Below are positions 11,431 through 25,000 of a stretch of 64,000 nucleotides of DNA, one piece after another. The position numbers were made by a program, and so were the translations under genes. The stretch spans positions 11,752,960 to 11,816,959 of the forward strand of contig OX637409.1 in NCBI GenBank assembly GCA_951799425.1, given 5' to 3'. This DNA is from Ilex aquifolium. Its lineage: Eukaryota; Streptophyta; Magnoliopsida; Aquifoliales; Aquifoliaceae. The notes below the pieces were generated by a model, which worked only from the letters and a program-made list of their open reading frames with translations, was not told where the DNA came from and did not search any database. How positions within the stretch are numbered: the stretch's first letter is position 1; every line of letters begins with the position of its first letter.

Positions 11431-12084
11431 CAAGCAACTATGGAGACTTCTCGAGCTAGCTCAAAGAACAAGCCCTATGCTGCCGTCTGTGGCCTTTTCC
11501 CATTTTCTTCCCCAAGTCCTAAAGAAATGACTCTAGTAAAGGTTAGTAAGCGTAGATCGGTCCCTACATGTTTTTATGCATAAAACCATGTAAAAACTTG
11601 TCATCTTGAGTACTAAAAGGTGTTGCTTAAAGAGAGGTCCGATAATGACTCAAACTATTTTTTCAAAACTCATAAATGGTTTAGAAAAACTTTTCTTTTA
11701 AAATTACCAAGGAGTTATAACCGGATTGCTTTCAATTCCATTTTCATCCTAATAAACCTAAGTTAAAAATAACTAAGGGTTCATCTTAGGTGTTTAGGTT
11801 ATTACCTTGTCCTAAGCATGAAGGTGCATATGGAGGTTGAATGATGTTGCTTTGACGCCTAATCTCCTCCCTTCAATGATATTTTTAGATCTTGAACTTG
11901 ATAGCATCATGACCATGGAATAAGTTAAGACTTTATAATAAACTCCACAAAATTAGCTAATTAAAAATATGATCTAACTACTTCCAAGAGATCTATCATT
12001 ACTACTAGTTAGTTTTAAAGGGAGTCTCAAAATGAAGGAGGATCAATTGTACGGCCACCTCTATTTGATGGTTCTAAAAGCTCG
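11431..12084. other. No recognisable gene
   Basis: AT-rich DNA between two copia fragments. A short plus-strand reading from the ATG at about 11439 (METSRASSKNK) has no family I recognise and stops within 50 codons. It could be the rest of the copia LTR or the leader of the element whose gag end lies at 12085. Confidence 0.4.
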
Positions 12085-12540
12085 CATGAGAGCATAATGT
12101 CCTTGTGCAAAGAAGAAGGATATGCCCAAAGAAAGGAGGACAACCATGATGGCCAGATTGAGTGAGAGTGAAAGTGAGTACATTGCGAGTGATGACTCCT
12201 CTTCTCAAGAAAATGAAGAGAATTTTACGTTCTTTGTTGGTTCGCATGCCTATTCCCCCAAGTGAAACTTCTACTATTGAAGTTGAATCAATCCCTACCA
12301 AAGGTATATGATTTAAATGTTAAAGTCTCTACTAGTGAGGATAAAATTGAAAGTATTGAGGATCTTCAAGATGCATATAACCAATTATATAAAGAATTCC
12401 TCAAACAAAAGAAGAAGATGCTTTCATTAAGCATGAGGCTTAACAAATGAAGATGATAAGAAAGCACTTCATGTGGACTTAGTGAAGTCCAAATCTCATA
12501 TTTGTGGGCTTGATGAGGAATAGAAGAAAGCCTTCATACC
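12085..12540 (+). pseudogene. Ty1/copia gag C-terminal fragment
   Basis: The plus strand encodes MPKERRTTMMARLSESESE with a following acidic Ser/Glu stretch, then, after stops, DKIESIEDLQDAYNQLYKEF and a Lys-rich helical segment. This resembles the region after the zinc knuckle of SIRE/Tork-type copia gag (acidic linker then coiled coil). At least two stops are present. It is opposite in orientation to the copia gag start at 10080-10305. Confidence 0.5.
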
Positions 12541-13281
12541 AAAAACATATTTTGGTCATAATTTAACAACATTCAATGTAAAATATTAAAAACCTAGAAT
12601 TCAACAATGAGCAATAACAAAGCCAAAACATTTTTTTTTTGGAGAGAATTGAGTTGTAATTTGTTAAAAACCTAGAATTCAGCAATGAGCAATCTCGGCT
12701 ATTGAAGGGTATGATGGTAAAGTTATGTAAAAATCATGAGAATTGACCAAAAATGAGTTGGTTGGTATATGGAGCCCACAAGATCCTAAATTAGTATCCA
12801 AATGAAGGATTGGATAAAAGCAAATATGGTAATCCATCCTTTTAGCCAGCTGCCAAGGGATTTCATTGGATAGGGTTGAGATCTAAATCGAAACCAATCC
12901 AATCCTTCTGTTGATAGCCAAACACGCCCTCAAGGGATCCAGCTTCCCTTTCACCAACCCAACCCAAAAACAAATTTAACCCAAAAAAATGGGTCTTTTG
13001 GGTGTGGGTACATTTTTTTGTACTTATTTGAGAGGAAGTGTATTGATAATTTTTTTACTCTATTAAGTTCACTTTTACTAAAACATCTTGTTATTATGTA
13101 CAAAATTTAGAAACCCTTTTATTATATTACTTGTTTACCCTTCCTTAAATAATGCATGATTGATTGGCAGTTTATTTCTAATCAAATATGTAAATATTTG
13201 ATTAGATTTTATCATTCATTTGGATTTTGAACATTTATTCTTATTCTCTCTCTCCCTGTTACTCTCACTCTCTCTCTAATT
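12541..13281. other. No gene; short direct repeat
   Basis: AT-rich intergenic DNA. A 26-bp direct repeat (TTAAAAACCTAGAATTC.. plus AATGAGCAAT) occurs at about 12588-12614 and 12665-12690. No domain is recognised in any frame. Confidence 0.5.
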
Positions 13282-14042
13282 ATTCCCTTTCTCTCTCACT
13301 ATCTCTCCCCCTATTTTCTCTCTCCACTACGTATTCAAGGCATAATTACTTTCTCTCTTTCTTTCTCTCAATCCGAAGTTGACATTCTTAAACATCGTTG
13401 TATTGATACTCCAAAAGAGATACACCGAAGAGATCATAACTGATTGATAATTTATTTTCTTTTCAAATACGTAAAAATTTGATATAATCGAATATCAATG
13501 GTACACCAATAGTTACTTCGACATAATCGGCTGTCAACGTTACACCAAACAATTACACCAATGCTACATCTTTGGTGTATTTTTTTGGTTCACCCATTTT
13601 GGTGTATTTTATTAGGGTAATAATGTGGTGATACTGAATGGTGTAACTCTTTGGTTTATATAAATAACTGAATGATGCATTGGTTATGGTGTCATCATTT
13701 TGTGTCCCTATTTGATGTAGTTGTTTGGTCTATCAGAGCGCATGTGTAACTCTATGGTGTACCATAGTGCAAGTGTAATTAAGTTTGTGTAACTGTTTGG
13801 TGTAACATTGATATCTGATTACATCAAAGTAACCATTTGGTGTAACGTTGATATTCAATTATGTCAAATTTTTACGTATTTAAAAGAAAAATAAATTATC
13901 AATCAGTTATGATCTCTTCAGTGTATCACTTTTGGAGTATCAACACAACAACATTTAAGAATGCCGACTTCGGATTGAGAGAGAGAGTAATTGTCTTGAA
14001 TACTCAGTGGAGAGAGAAAATAGGGAAGAGAGAGAAAGTAAC
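13282..14042. mobile_element. Foldback element with about 280-bp inverted arms
   Basis: The arms 13282-13565 and about 13781-14042 are inverted copies. For example CAATCCGAAG, GTTGATACTCCAAAAG, GAGATCATAACTGATTGATAATTTATTTT and TACGTAAAAATTTGA appear in both in opposite orientation with scattered mismatches. The loop and inner arms repeat TTTGGTGTAAC/GTTACACCAAA. No transposase is present. The shape fits a non-autonomous foldback DNA transposon (MULE- or MITE-like). No TSD was found. Confidence 0.75.
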
Positions 14043-14069
14043 ACCTTGCACCTTGCACCTTGCACCTTT
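14041..14069 (+). repeat. Short tandem repeat CACCTTG
   Basis: Four near-perfect copies of the 7-mer CACCTTG sit directly at the right edge of the foldback element. Confidence 0.8.
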
Positions 14070-14628
14070 GCATTTTTTTTTACTTTTGTTGAATGGTCTT
14101 TTGGTCTTTTCCACAAAAATGTACTTGGGGCCAAATAAATTTTCTTAATTTATTTTATCTCAAATAAGTCTAAATTTTTGTACCGACTTTTATTTTTCCC
14201 AAAAAAAGAAAAAAAGAAAAAAAACCCACAAACAAAAGTCAGACCCAACAAAGCAAATACCCACATGAAGATGAAGATTATAGGGGAAAGCTCTGAGAAG
14301 TGCACCATATTCCTCAAATATTTCACGTTTTTAACACAAATGAAATCCCAAGTACCGATTTAGTCTGACACCAGGCTTCTAGTACTGCCCAAAATCGAAC
14401 AATACTTTCAGTCCTAAGCCCAAAACTAATGGGTCCAGTAACTTAACCGAATCCTTTAAATATTGAAAATCAAATTCAAATATCCAATCCGAAATAAAAC
14501 ATGTGTCCAGAATCAGATACACAAATATAGAAGATGAATTTTTTTGAATTAGATAATTGGTCAAAAAAATCTATCAATGTTCAAATATTCAGGTTTTGAC
14601 TTGGATTTGGATCAAAATCTGATCCATT

Positions 14629-15230
14629 TGATGAGCCCGGATTTAACTAAGTCAGGCCCAGTTAATTAAGTAAGCCCGAATTAGATACAAGGCAGGTCAA
14701 GTCCGGTTCGTGGATTCGGCCCAATCCAAGATTCAAGAGACCCAAGAAGCCAGCCCACGTGGGGAGCGATCATCAGGATAACCACTCTCCTAGATGAGAA
14801 CTATCTTTAAGTGTACATATCCTTAGCTATAGCTATCCTCCCCGAAAAGCTAATAACATATTCATCACGTCACCGACTCAACTAAGGTTCCGTACCTATA
14901 AATTGTAAACCCTCTACACATGAAGGACACACCTTTTACACATCAACATCTCTCTACACACTTTATACATCTATATCTCTCATAGTTACCAAGAACATAC
15001 TCTTGTTCTCTCTCTCTCTCTTTGTCTCGCCTACTACTTCATCAATAAGGACGACCAGCCACCGTTGTCGTTTTCAAAATGGAATAGATCACCCTGACCG
15101 AACCACTATACATCTATATATTGCTTGTGTTAATCCAATATTTGTCTCTTTCGTTAATTACTTTATTGATTGTTTCATGAATCATACACTCGACTGTTGA
15201 TTATGCATAAACCTATTTTGTGCATCATCA
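14629..15230 (+). mobile_element. Probable solo LTR
   Basis: A 602-bp segment starts TGATGAGCCC and ends GTGCATCATCA, flanked by CCATT (14624-14628) and CCATC (15231-15235), a 4/5 TSD match. A TATA-like CCTATAAATT is near 14895, followed by a CT-rich leader (15000-15020). The TGATG...CATCA ends match the Retand-type LTR at 31466. No primer site or coding sequence adjoins, so recombination to a solo LTR is inferred. Confidence 0.65.
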
Positions 15231-15745
15231 CCATCGACAAACCAAAGCTCAGTCATCAATCTATTTGCTAGATGCCATCCTAGAAAGTCAAATTCATCGC
15301 AAAAAACAACACCAAATTTTTATCAGGAAATGGCATCCAAAATAGTCCCGGATATCAGGTCTCTTCTGCACAACCCACACAAATCAAATACAGAAATGGA
15401 GAAAGAGAGGAAGAATAACAAGACACGGTAGCTGCATGACTAAAACCCTTTTCACTGGTCACTTGCACCCAAATCCGCTTCAGAATGTAACACGTGTCAA
15501 ATTTATAATCCAAGATAACTCTTTTTCCCAAATAAAGAGCATATGACAACCGAGGGACATGGTGTGTAAATCAAAAAAGATACACATCCCCAATAACATG
15601 AATCACCCACCAACCCAAAACAAAAAAGAACACAAGGGTATACAATTTCTACACTTTATAACAAGTTCAAAACTGCATTCGTTACTATACATAAGTGAGA
15701 ACCTCCCTTTATGATTTCATATGACATACTGTATAACCGAGCAAT
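15231..15745 (-). other. 3' flank and probable 3' UTR of SelO
   Basis: Non-coding DNA just downstream (minus strand) of the SelO stop at 15746. The cDNA 3' end cannot be fixed by eye. No other gene is seen. Confidence 0.5.
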
Positions 15746-16000
15746 TCATGATGAACAAGAGAGCATGCACACCCCGGGACGATAAGCCCAAGCCGGGGGC
15801 AAGCGGGCATATTTCTCCATCCCTGGTTGCTCATCATATGGTCGTTCCATAACTTTCAACAACCTTCGAACCTCTCCAAAATCACCTTGTTCAGCTGCAT
15901 CAATGGCACTTTGACATAAGTAGTTTCTAAGGATATACTTGGGATTTGCAGAATCCATCGAGGACCTCCTCTGCTCATCAGAAATACCACTTGTAGAGAG
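15746..16000 (-). CDS. SELENOO: SelO coding exon 8 (C-terminus)
   Basis: 255 nt including the stop TGA. It encodes [20 protein letters not shown].. and ends [17 protein letters not shown]. The two terminal cysteines are TGC (637) and TGT (641); there is no in-frame TGA before the end, so no Sec decoding is needed. Confidence 0.94.
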   Translation of the reverse strand, partial: LSTSGISDEQRRSSMDSANPKYILRNYLCQSAIDAAEQGDFGEVRRLLKVMERPYDEQPGMEKYARLPPAWAYRPGVCMLSCSS

Positions 16001-19000
16001 CTGCACAAGAAAAAGGAAATTGTGAGAATCAGATTAACTTACGGAATAAGATTCGTACATGCAAAGTGCATCGCCAGACCTTTAGGAAAAGTGATGTTCA
16101 CAAAATTCACAGCCTGCTTAAAACATAAGACATCCTCTGTGATTTTACATGCCCAATCAATATGCACCCTAACTGAACATCTTATAGCTATTGCATTTGG
16201 AGTAGTTGCAGCAAGGTTCCGATTCTTTATTTAATTTTCTCTGCTAACTGCTACCAGATAGGGCACAAAATTGCTTCGTTTCTTCAATTTGAAAAGTCAA
16301 AGAAATTATTGCAAGCACAGTCAACATTACACAGGCACAATGCTGAGAGGAACTTGGGATTATTCAACACTCACCAAGTCATCTACCTAGTAGTGCAGTG
16401 GCTTTTTAACACTTCGAGACGAGATTTTTAAGTTTCACTACATCACTTGAGAGAGAGAGAGACAGAGAGAGAGAGTAGATATACCCATGGTGGTTAATAT
16501 TTCTACAGTTCCAGTGAACATTGTGGCCTGCAAAACCGACCCTTGGGGACACAAACTTCCATTGCTCAAATCTTTCAAGCACAATCGGGTACTGTGAACT
16601 TGTAATTCACTGCCCCCATTGTTCGAATTAGTTCAAGAAAGGTAACCCACCTCTGTCAACACTTAGAAGTATGTAGTTGATTCTATTCTATACAAAGCAT
16701 TACATAAGTTCATGATGGTACAATTACTCATAGTTGTAGTAAAGCAATGGACTAAATAGATTTCTAGCCCGTTGTGTGTCTGTCGGACATAGTTGTCAAA
16801 TCGCGTATCGGAAGGCGTATCGTTTTTTAAAAATAGTGTATCGTATCATATCATGTATCATAAGATACGCGTAATTTTAAATAATTATTAATAAAATATA
16901 TATATACACAGTTGTAAAAAAGTCATAAACTCATAATAATATAGCATTTCATTAATATTCCACCAACTATTCAAGTTCCCAACATAGTTCAGTAATATCA
17001 AAATACAAAGACCTCTAATTCAAACTTCAAAAACAACTACTTGAACAGCCTTAATATTAATCAGGAATTTTGAGGTCAATTAAACAACATTAATAGCAGA
17101 CTTTATTTTTTTTTAAACTATAACTACAAAAATAAGTCTTGGGGTGAAATGATGTCATTTCAGCCTCAAAAAACCAAAGAAAAAAAAATCTACATGTATC
17201 GTACATATCGTATCGTACATATCTTATCATACGTATTGTATCGTGCATCGTACAATACGATGCAAAAAATGATAAAAAGACACGAGGCGTATCGTTTTTC
17301 AGGTGTATTGTGACGTATCGTGCATCGTATGATACTAATAAGTATGATATCGGATGTATAACTAATTCAAGAGAGCCAGATGCTGGATATAACTGAAAAT
17401 GGCTCATCAGAAAAGATGTTTTGGGGACAAAATCGGACTAAACTTGGATGCATTTTGAAAGAACTCCAAATAGAGATGAAAAGAATCAAAAAAGAAAACT
17501 TTTGATGCTCAAACGATTCAAGGAGCGATAATACTAAATATTACAATTGAGTTGCTTATGGTATGTAATACAAACAACACACGAGAAGTACAGAAAATAA
17601 TACGATAGGAAAAAGCCAGTTTCAAGAAGTGACACAGATATTGCAAAACATCCAACATAGGCGTTGCCCAGGACTCTCTTTAAAATTTGTTACTGTTTGC
17701 TTTTCATGTTGGTCAAGCTCAAGCAACTGACAGTCCAAGCCTCTCTCGTATTTTGCTTCTAAGTTCCAATACAACATGTCCGAGCTAAAAATATTTTTTC
17801 AATAAGATGTACAAGCAAAAACTTTATAATGCCAATATGTCCTTAAGAAATGATGCATTAGTCCTATTTTTTATCATGAAGGAAGACTCTCTTGAAGCCA
17901 ATTACTTGCAATTTGTGATACACTCTTTTCACTTAAGTGCGCTTTAGGACCTATATGTCACTGTCCAGACTTCTCTCTCCTATTCAGTTCTCCTCCAACT
18001 TTGACCTTCACTTTCTCACTTCCGAAGTGTAAGTTCCTGAGAACCAGTGTGTTATTGTTTAAGCTTCTCTGATTTAATCTTTTCTTCCCTTTCATCTGAC
18101 CTCAAGCTTTCAATATAGTACTATGAAACTGACTTTGCTGCTGAATGTATAAGATCTTGCATCTGTAAGGGGAAGGAAAATTTCGTCTCCAGCACACCAT
18201 GAGATCAACCAATCACAAAGGTTATAATCAATAGCCAATTTGCTGTTTTTAAATGCTAATACACTCTGACCATTTCTCTCTTTCCCTCCCTTGGGAGACA
18301 TGTAAATATGAGGGAAGAGTACAAAATTATGATCGAGAAGTGGACAATACACATTCAATAAGCATGAGGCAACATAAATTAGAATCTCAATGACACCATG
18401 CTCTAAAACGAGTTAACTGACATTGAAGCAATGGAATTAGTACAGCCAGTAACTTAATACACATTCAAGAGAGGAAATTCAAGAAAACAAGTAGAAGCCC
18501 TGACTTATAACTTACCACAAACAACTTTAGTGAAAACTTCAATTAAAATCTAAATAGGCTAATTTTTCCCTTCCTGTTGTTTAATCGAAACCAAGCTCCA
18601 TGGCTCACTGAAGTACTAATATTTAAAAAATAGAAAAATTAAAAGTGAATGTGAGAGCAAGGACTTTGTTTCAAGTTGTTATCAATAATCAAATAATGGA
18701 TATTCATCATCTAAATTCTCAAGATAGATACATCAAAAAAAATTTAGTACAAGTAAATTACTATAGACATTGTCACAGTACCTCCTGTATGTAGGATTGT
18801 ACCCAGTTGGTCCATGCCTCCTTCCTCTCCTTCCCAATGTCCAGCAGAACAGCCTTCAGTGGAATTAACAATTCATCTTCTGGAATGTCAGGATCAGCTT
18901 TGATACTGGAAAGCGACCGAAAGAAGTTCGTGTAATCCACTTTATCAACAGCCATATTGTTGAGAAGTTTACTGATTAACTGTTTATTGTACTTTGGCAG

Positions 19001-22000
19001 ACCAAGTTTTCTGGTCATTATGGATTGATACTCATCCATAAACTTGGTTCCATATCTGTACCAAGCAAAGGACAAAAACATTCAGCAAAAGTCAACAAGT
19101 AGACAAGTTAACCCAAAAGTTGACGTTGTAAGTACCTTTCCATGGCATAATTTGCCTCTTTATCATTTATCAACTGCGCAGCTGATAGAGTCGATGTGAA
19201 CTGTGCAATATTCCATAAGCCAATATCAGGCTGATTTGCAAAACAGTACCTTCTCCCCGGAAGATCCGTGGTATTTGGAGTGTAACTAGGATCAAAAGCA
19301 TCCAAGAAACCAAAAGGACCATAATCAATGGTGAGTCCCAATACACTCATGTTATCTGTATTCAGGACTCCATGCGTGAAACCAACACCCTGCCAGCTTG
19401 CAACCAAGGAAGCAGTACGCTCAGCAACTTCCACTGCCCAAGCTGATGAGATCCGACATAGGAAACCACCAATGGAAAAAACAATTTAAATTGCATGCTA
19501 GACAAGAACAATTGCCAAGATATACTTAGGCTATGCTTTATAGAATGCACAGGGAAACAAACACCACGAGAGATATGACTGACAATTTTAAGGAGAAAAA
19601 GGAGTGCTTTAAAAAACACAGTACTGGTCTTAGCGAAATCAAATGCAAATAAAGAAAAAGGAGACCACACCAGAAACAAACCCACTCTGAACATATCTCA
19701 TCTGCCATACCAACACCTAGCTCAATCTCAGTTCTTAATGTATTAGATCCAGACTGCTTGAATGTATAGTGTCAATCAAAATGCATTTCTTATCTTACTA
19801 ATTTCAAATTGTCAACTACAAAGACTTCAAAAGCATCCTAATTAAATGTGCAATTTGTTTAGACAACACATAAAAGGAGTCTGGAAGAACCTTATCAACC
19901 AACTTCAACAAGAGTATTAGGCACAGAAAAACAATAAACGAATTATATGAACTGGTTGCCCATTAATAGACAACCAATGCACCAGCATTCAGGTGACATT
20001 CATCCCATTGCCCCAGACTAGGCTATAATTCAATGTTCACAAAAGTGGCAAAAATGACCAACAACTACAATAAAGATGGACCCAATTTGATGACCTCCAA
20101 CAAACATGTGAATAAGGTTTCTAAAGATTGGTCAAAAAGTCCAAAGTGATCAAAGGAATAGGACTATAGGAGTCCTTTGAATATAAGGGTGGGAGTAACA
20201 TAAATTACTAGAATGCAAGTTTAAACCTAACTAACTCTTTGTTGACGAAACTGGTTCACAAAAAGATCAAATTTTCATGCATGACATCTATGCCATAATT
20301 TCTCTCCCAAGTCAAATGCTTACCTGCATACTTGTTTGAAGTTAGATCCACAACTGGGTCATCTTCGTCACCTGTTTTGAAAGATAAACTTTCACTCTTA
20401 CTCATGTTCTCTATATGGGGGAAGTGATGCCTAATTGTGTATTCTGCTAGAGTACGAACAATGGCAAGGCCCTCCTTCCCTCTCTTGGCATGTATTTGGT
20501 ATGAACCAAAGCGCAGAAAGGATTGAGCAACCCTGCAAACAATTGCACCAGGCTCGTCCTTTGGATTGCCACTGCATGAGAATAAACAAAGAGGAGTTAG
20601 ATTTAAACTACGAATCACCTGTGTGGATGACAAAACTACTCTGACTTGTAAATAGTCCAGTTCTTTCAATAAACAGGTTTCAGAGTCTAAGACCAAGGGT
20701 TTAACTCACGATTTTTGCATCAATTTAATCTTCCTGCAGCATATTAAATGAAGATTTACAACTTTTCTTCCCCAAAACTCATTAATGTCGTAGATTTTTT
20801 TAGTTCCGAATCAGCTAATCTAGGAAAAAATTTCACAAATAAACGAAAATATGTAGTGTAATTTAGACTCGGTAAAACCTTATCAATGGAAAAGAACATG
20901 GTCAATTCTGGAAGTTCAATCATTAAGTAGTACCCCTCCTACAAACATGCATAAAGCGACTGTATTTTATGAAACATACTCGTAAAACATGTCACGAGTG
21001 ACATATTTTCCCGTCATCACAAGACAAAGTGCACGGGTTGTCGGGATTCCAAGACAGTGCATTGCTTCGCTGCAGAGGAATTCCCTGATACTACTACGTA
21101 AAACTGCAAGACCATCAGCAAACCGGCTGTATGGAGTCTTCCCAGCACCCTTAAGCTGCAGTTCCCACCTCTCAGACTTCAAATTCAACATCTCACCAAG
21201 AGTTATTGCCCGGCCATCCCCCAATTGACCAGCCCACATTCCAAACTGATGTCCTCCATAGCATTGAGCATAGGGCAGTCTATAACAAATCATCAGGGAT
21301 CACAAAGGTTAAATGAAGCTTCACCCACAAGGATCTAAAAGAGGCATAAACCAAAGAATTTACACTTACCCTCCGACCAAAGGAGATGCCCCAGAGAATA
21401 ATAGTGGAAAATCAGGTCTTTCAAATCTGAAACACCAAAACCAGTTAGTCCTGCAGATAATAGGACCACATATGACAGCAACAGAACTCTAAATGAAGCC
21501 AAGGACATACAAAATAATAATTAAAGGAAAATGCCAACCAAATGCTTCAAAATAATAAAGGAACAAAACTAGAATCAGAACCAACAAGCATTGGCCCCAT
21601 AATTTGAAGTCAACTATATCAATGATAGATTACAATAAAACAGCCCTAAGCCAGATATTAACTTATCATGCCCAATTCTCCGGATGCCAATCAAAAATAG
21701 AAGGCCTGCCCACCGTTGGTTAACAATAGTTTAGAGGAGGAAAAAATTAATCACATCAATTATAAACTTGTTCCACAAAATTTCCCAAGAGAAAGAGGAT
21801 GTGAATAAAGATGATAGAATGCACATTTCACTATAGTGATGATCACGCGTTCATCTCTTAGATCCCTGACCACCTAATAGGGCCAAATGTGTTCCCCGGA
21901 ACTTGAAAAAAAAAAATTAACTCAACATCTCTCCAATTAATTGATCATACAATATGTTGTTTTAAGTCTGATTTTTGTCATCAGCAATAAACTTGAGACT

Positions 22001-25000
22001 TATTAATGAGTACGTGACTAATAATATGATATTCCAATAACTAGCCAAACGGAATAAATTTTGGCAATTTTCAGACACTTTATTTCAAGAGTCAGTTGCA
22101 AATGATAACCGTTTACAAAAAGTTCGCATCATTCTGAATGAATTTGAGGGGAAGGAGGGAGAAAGGAGTTGGTGAGACTTTACTTTATTCAAATAAAATG
22201 CTTCAGGTAATACAACTCGTTTAACCTGCCAGGAAGCACAATTAAACGAAGTACTCACTCTTTAGGATCCAAACCCAGTAACTCTGCGACTGCTTCTGAC
22301 CATGCGACAAGCTGCGGGTTCTCCACCTCAGCAGAGGGGGATACTTTTGTATAGCAGGCATGCAACACCTACACATCCAAACATGACAAGATATTACTAC
22401 CGGGAATGTTGCTCATGAAAAATTCGTCAAGCAGTACCACATCATACCGAGATAACACAAACAATTTTGGAAATGTTTCGTAATCTAGTGAAATTGATCC
22501 TGAAATTGACATATGCAATTCCCGGGGCATAACAAAATGCATAGAAATGCAAAAAAAAAATTACATTCTATAAATGGTAAAACACTGTAAGACAAGGCAT
22601 TGAATCAATTGACGGTGAAACAACTTTTACAGTGCCAAAAAGCTTAGCCTCCAGAACAAACTAAGCAGGATCATTGGGATCCTAGGAAGCCCCTCCCATT
22701 AATTTCCTACGGCTAATATAGCAATGATCATGCAAGGGAAAGCTCTGAAACTACTGTGAGTGCTTCTTCTGTTTCATTTACCCATCCATACTACTAAAAA
22801 AGAATTCTTTGATGTTCACTATCTTCTTCAAGCCATGACAATGCAACTTTGTCCTGACAAGGAATGGCATAATTGTAACTCGGTATTTTTTTGTTCAATC
22901 ATAGTAACTTAGTCAGATTCAAGTTCTCAACACCCTTGGGCAATACAACCATTAGCATAAACTTCTGCAGGACCTATGAAAAGCAAAATAACTTAAAAGG
23001 AATAAAGGACTCAAAAAAGTAAGCAGCATATGAACAGCAGTGTGCTCCTCTAGTGGTAACTACATCATGACTGTCGCATATATACAATATGAAAAAAAAT
23101 TCTCAGCTAGCCACTTTTCCTCAAAGAGCTCTTTGCAAAAATTCAATTTCCCTCACAAGTAGCACATCTCCAAGCTTCACCAATTTTGACCGCAGCTGGC
23201 ATGAATTGATGAATGATGCAAGAATGACTCACAAGTGCATGATGTTGGTAATGAAGCATTCCACTGAATTTTGCGAGTGAAATACAGCCCTTCCACAACA
23301 ATATGTATAACTGACCCCCTTGAAATTCTTTCACAAGCATTCCAAAACAAAAATAATTATGAACATGCTCGCCATCTCACAAGTCCATTCTTAAAGTAAA
23401 ATGCAAAAGGAGGAGGAATAGCCTGTGTCAGTGTAGAACAAAATAATTACTCATCTACACTACATGCATAACAGCAGCTAGTAGAAGGGCGTGTGCGTAT
23501 CTTGCTATGTGAGATAAACAATTTCTCGGACCAGACATCAGGTTCCTTAGTATATATCATATGTTGACAAGATTATGTCCATTGAAGACTCACAAGTAGG
23601 GAGGGGAATTGATGGCGCAATCATTAATTGGTTGGACCAATATAATCGAATTTGGAAGTTTAGGCAAAGGACTAGCAATTTTTGGTCCAAAGAGAAGTGT
23701 AATTGGTAGTTTTATTATTATTATTTAATTTAGGAGTATCTGTTTGACTAAGAGTATTAGTTAGAATTTGATTAGGGAATTATTATAGAGTACTAGTGAA
23801 TAGGAATTTGAGAATTTGCTTATAAAACTCTTTTAATATTTTAGTAGGAGAGTAATTTTTATTTTGGTAGGATACTTGACTTATAAATATCAATGTAATC
23901 CCCACTATTTTTATTAGAGAGTGATATAATAAAAACTTGTTCCTCTGTAGAAAATTTTGTTTGTTTCTTGACCTAATACTTGCAAGGGTCTCTTCTTCTT
24001 CTTTCTATGCTCTTATTTCTTCCTTTTTCGTCCTACATCAGGAATCCATAGAAAAATAGCAACTATATCTCTATTACTTCAATTGTCTTGATTTCCCAAT
24101 CTTTATATAATTAGTAGTGTATTGTAATTTCCTTAATATCAGTTTACTATAAATAAAAGTGTGTTGGGCAACATAGCCTACACAACAAATTATTCTATTT
24201 CTCTTTTTCTCTTTTCTTCTTTTCTTACAAACCCTAATACTTGCTTCCACAATTTCAACTTGGTATCAGAGCATTGATTCTAATTTTTTCTTTTTTCTTT
24301 TTTTCGTGAACAATGTTTCGTGAGCATTTTCACGTGAATAGTAATAACACGTGATCTTGTTTGGTTGTTGTGTGATTTGTTATTTTAGATGATGGATTCT
24401 GCTTTAGTTCTTCATCGGAATTGCAACTAGTAGTCTTAGCCATTTGTTGCTTGTTTTTTGGCGTTATTTTCAGTTTTTTTTGTTTGATCACTGTTCCGTT
24501 GTGGGGAAGTTTCAATACAAATTAAATAGGTGCGATTAGATTGTAGAAAGTGGGATTTGCGATTCCCAAAGATTTGTTTTTGGTTTCAATGTGATTCCTG
24601 AGTTTTTGTGTTTGACTACTGTTCCGACCTTGAACAGTGATCGGAGCTGCTCTAGGTTGCTCCGATGTGGTGTTGTTTTACCCTATATTGGCTTCTAGAT
24701 ATAGGGTTTTTGGTTGTGGTTGAGGATCTATGGTGAGTTCGCTTCGACGCACTACTTTGCTCAATCTTGTCTTATTATTTGTTAATATCAGATTGTTGAT
24801 TAAGCTTCTACAGCCTCTGGTTCAGATTTGGATATTCTCTTGGTGTGGTTGCCAACATTTGGTGTATTAGTGGGTTATTTGTGGTTTGATTTTTTTGATT
24901 TAACACTGCATAATTACTTGAGTTTCTTTATGGTGACTTTGAAGGGTAGTAATGGTTGTGTTCATGGTGGCAGTTGCGATCTGCCCCATAATGTTAGTCG

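Noticed and set aside
15746..16000. SelO as a true selenoprotein with Sec decoding
   Set aside because: The codon at the Sec position is TGT and the only TGA is the final stop.
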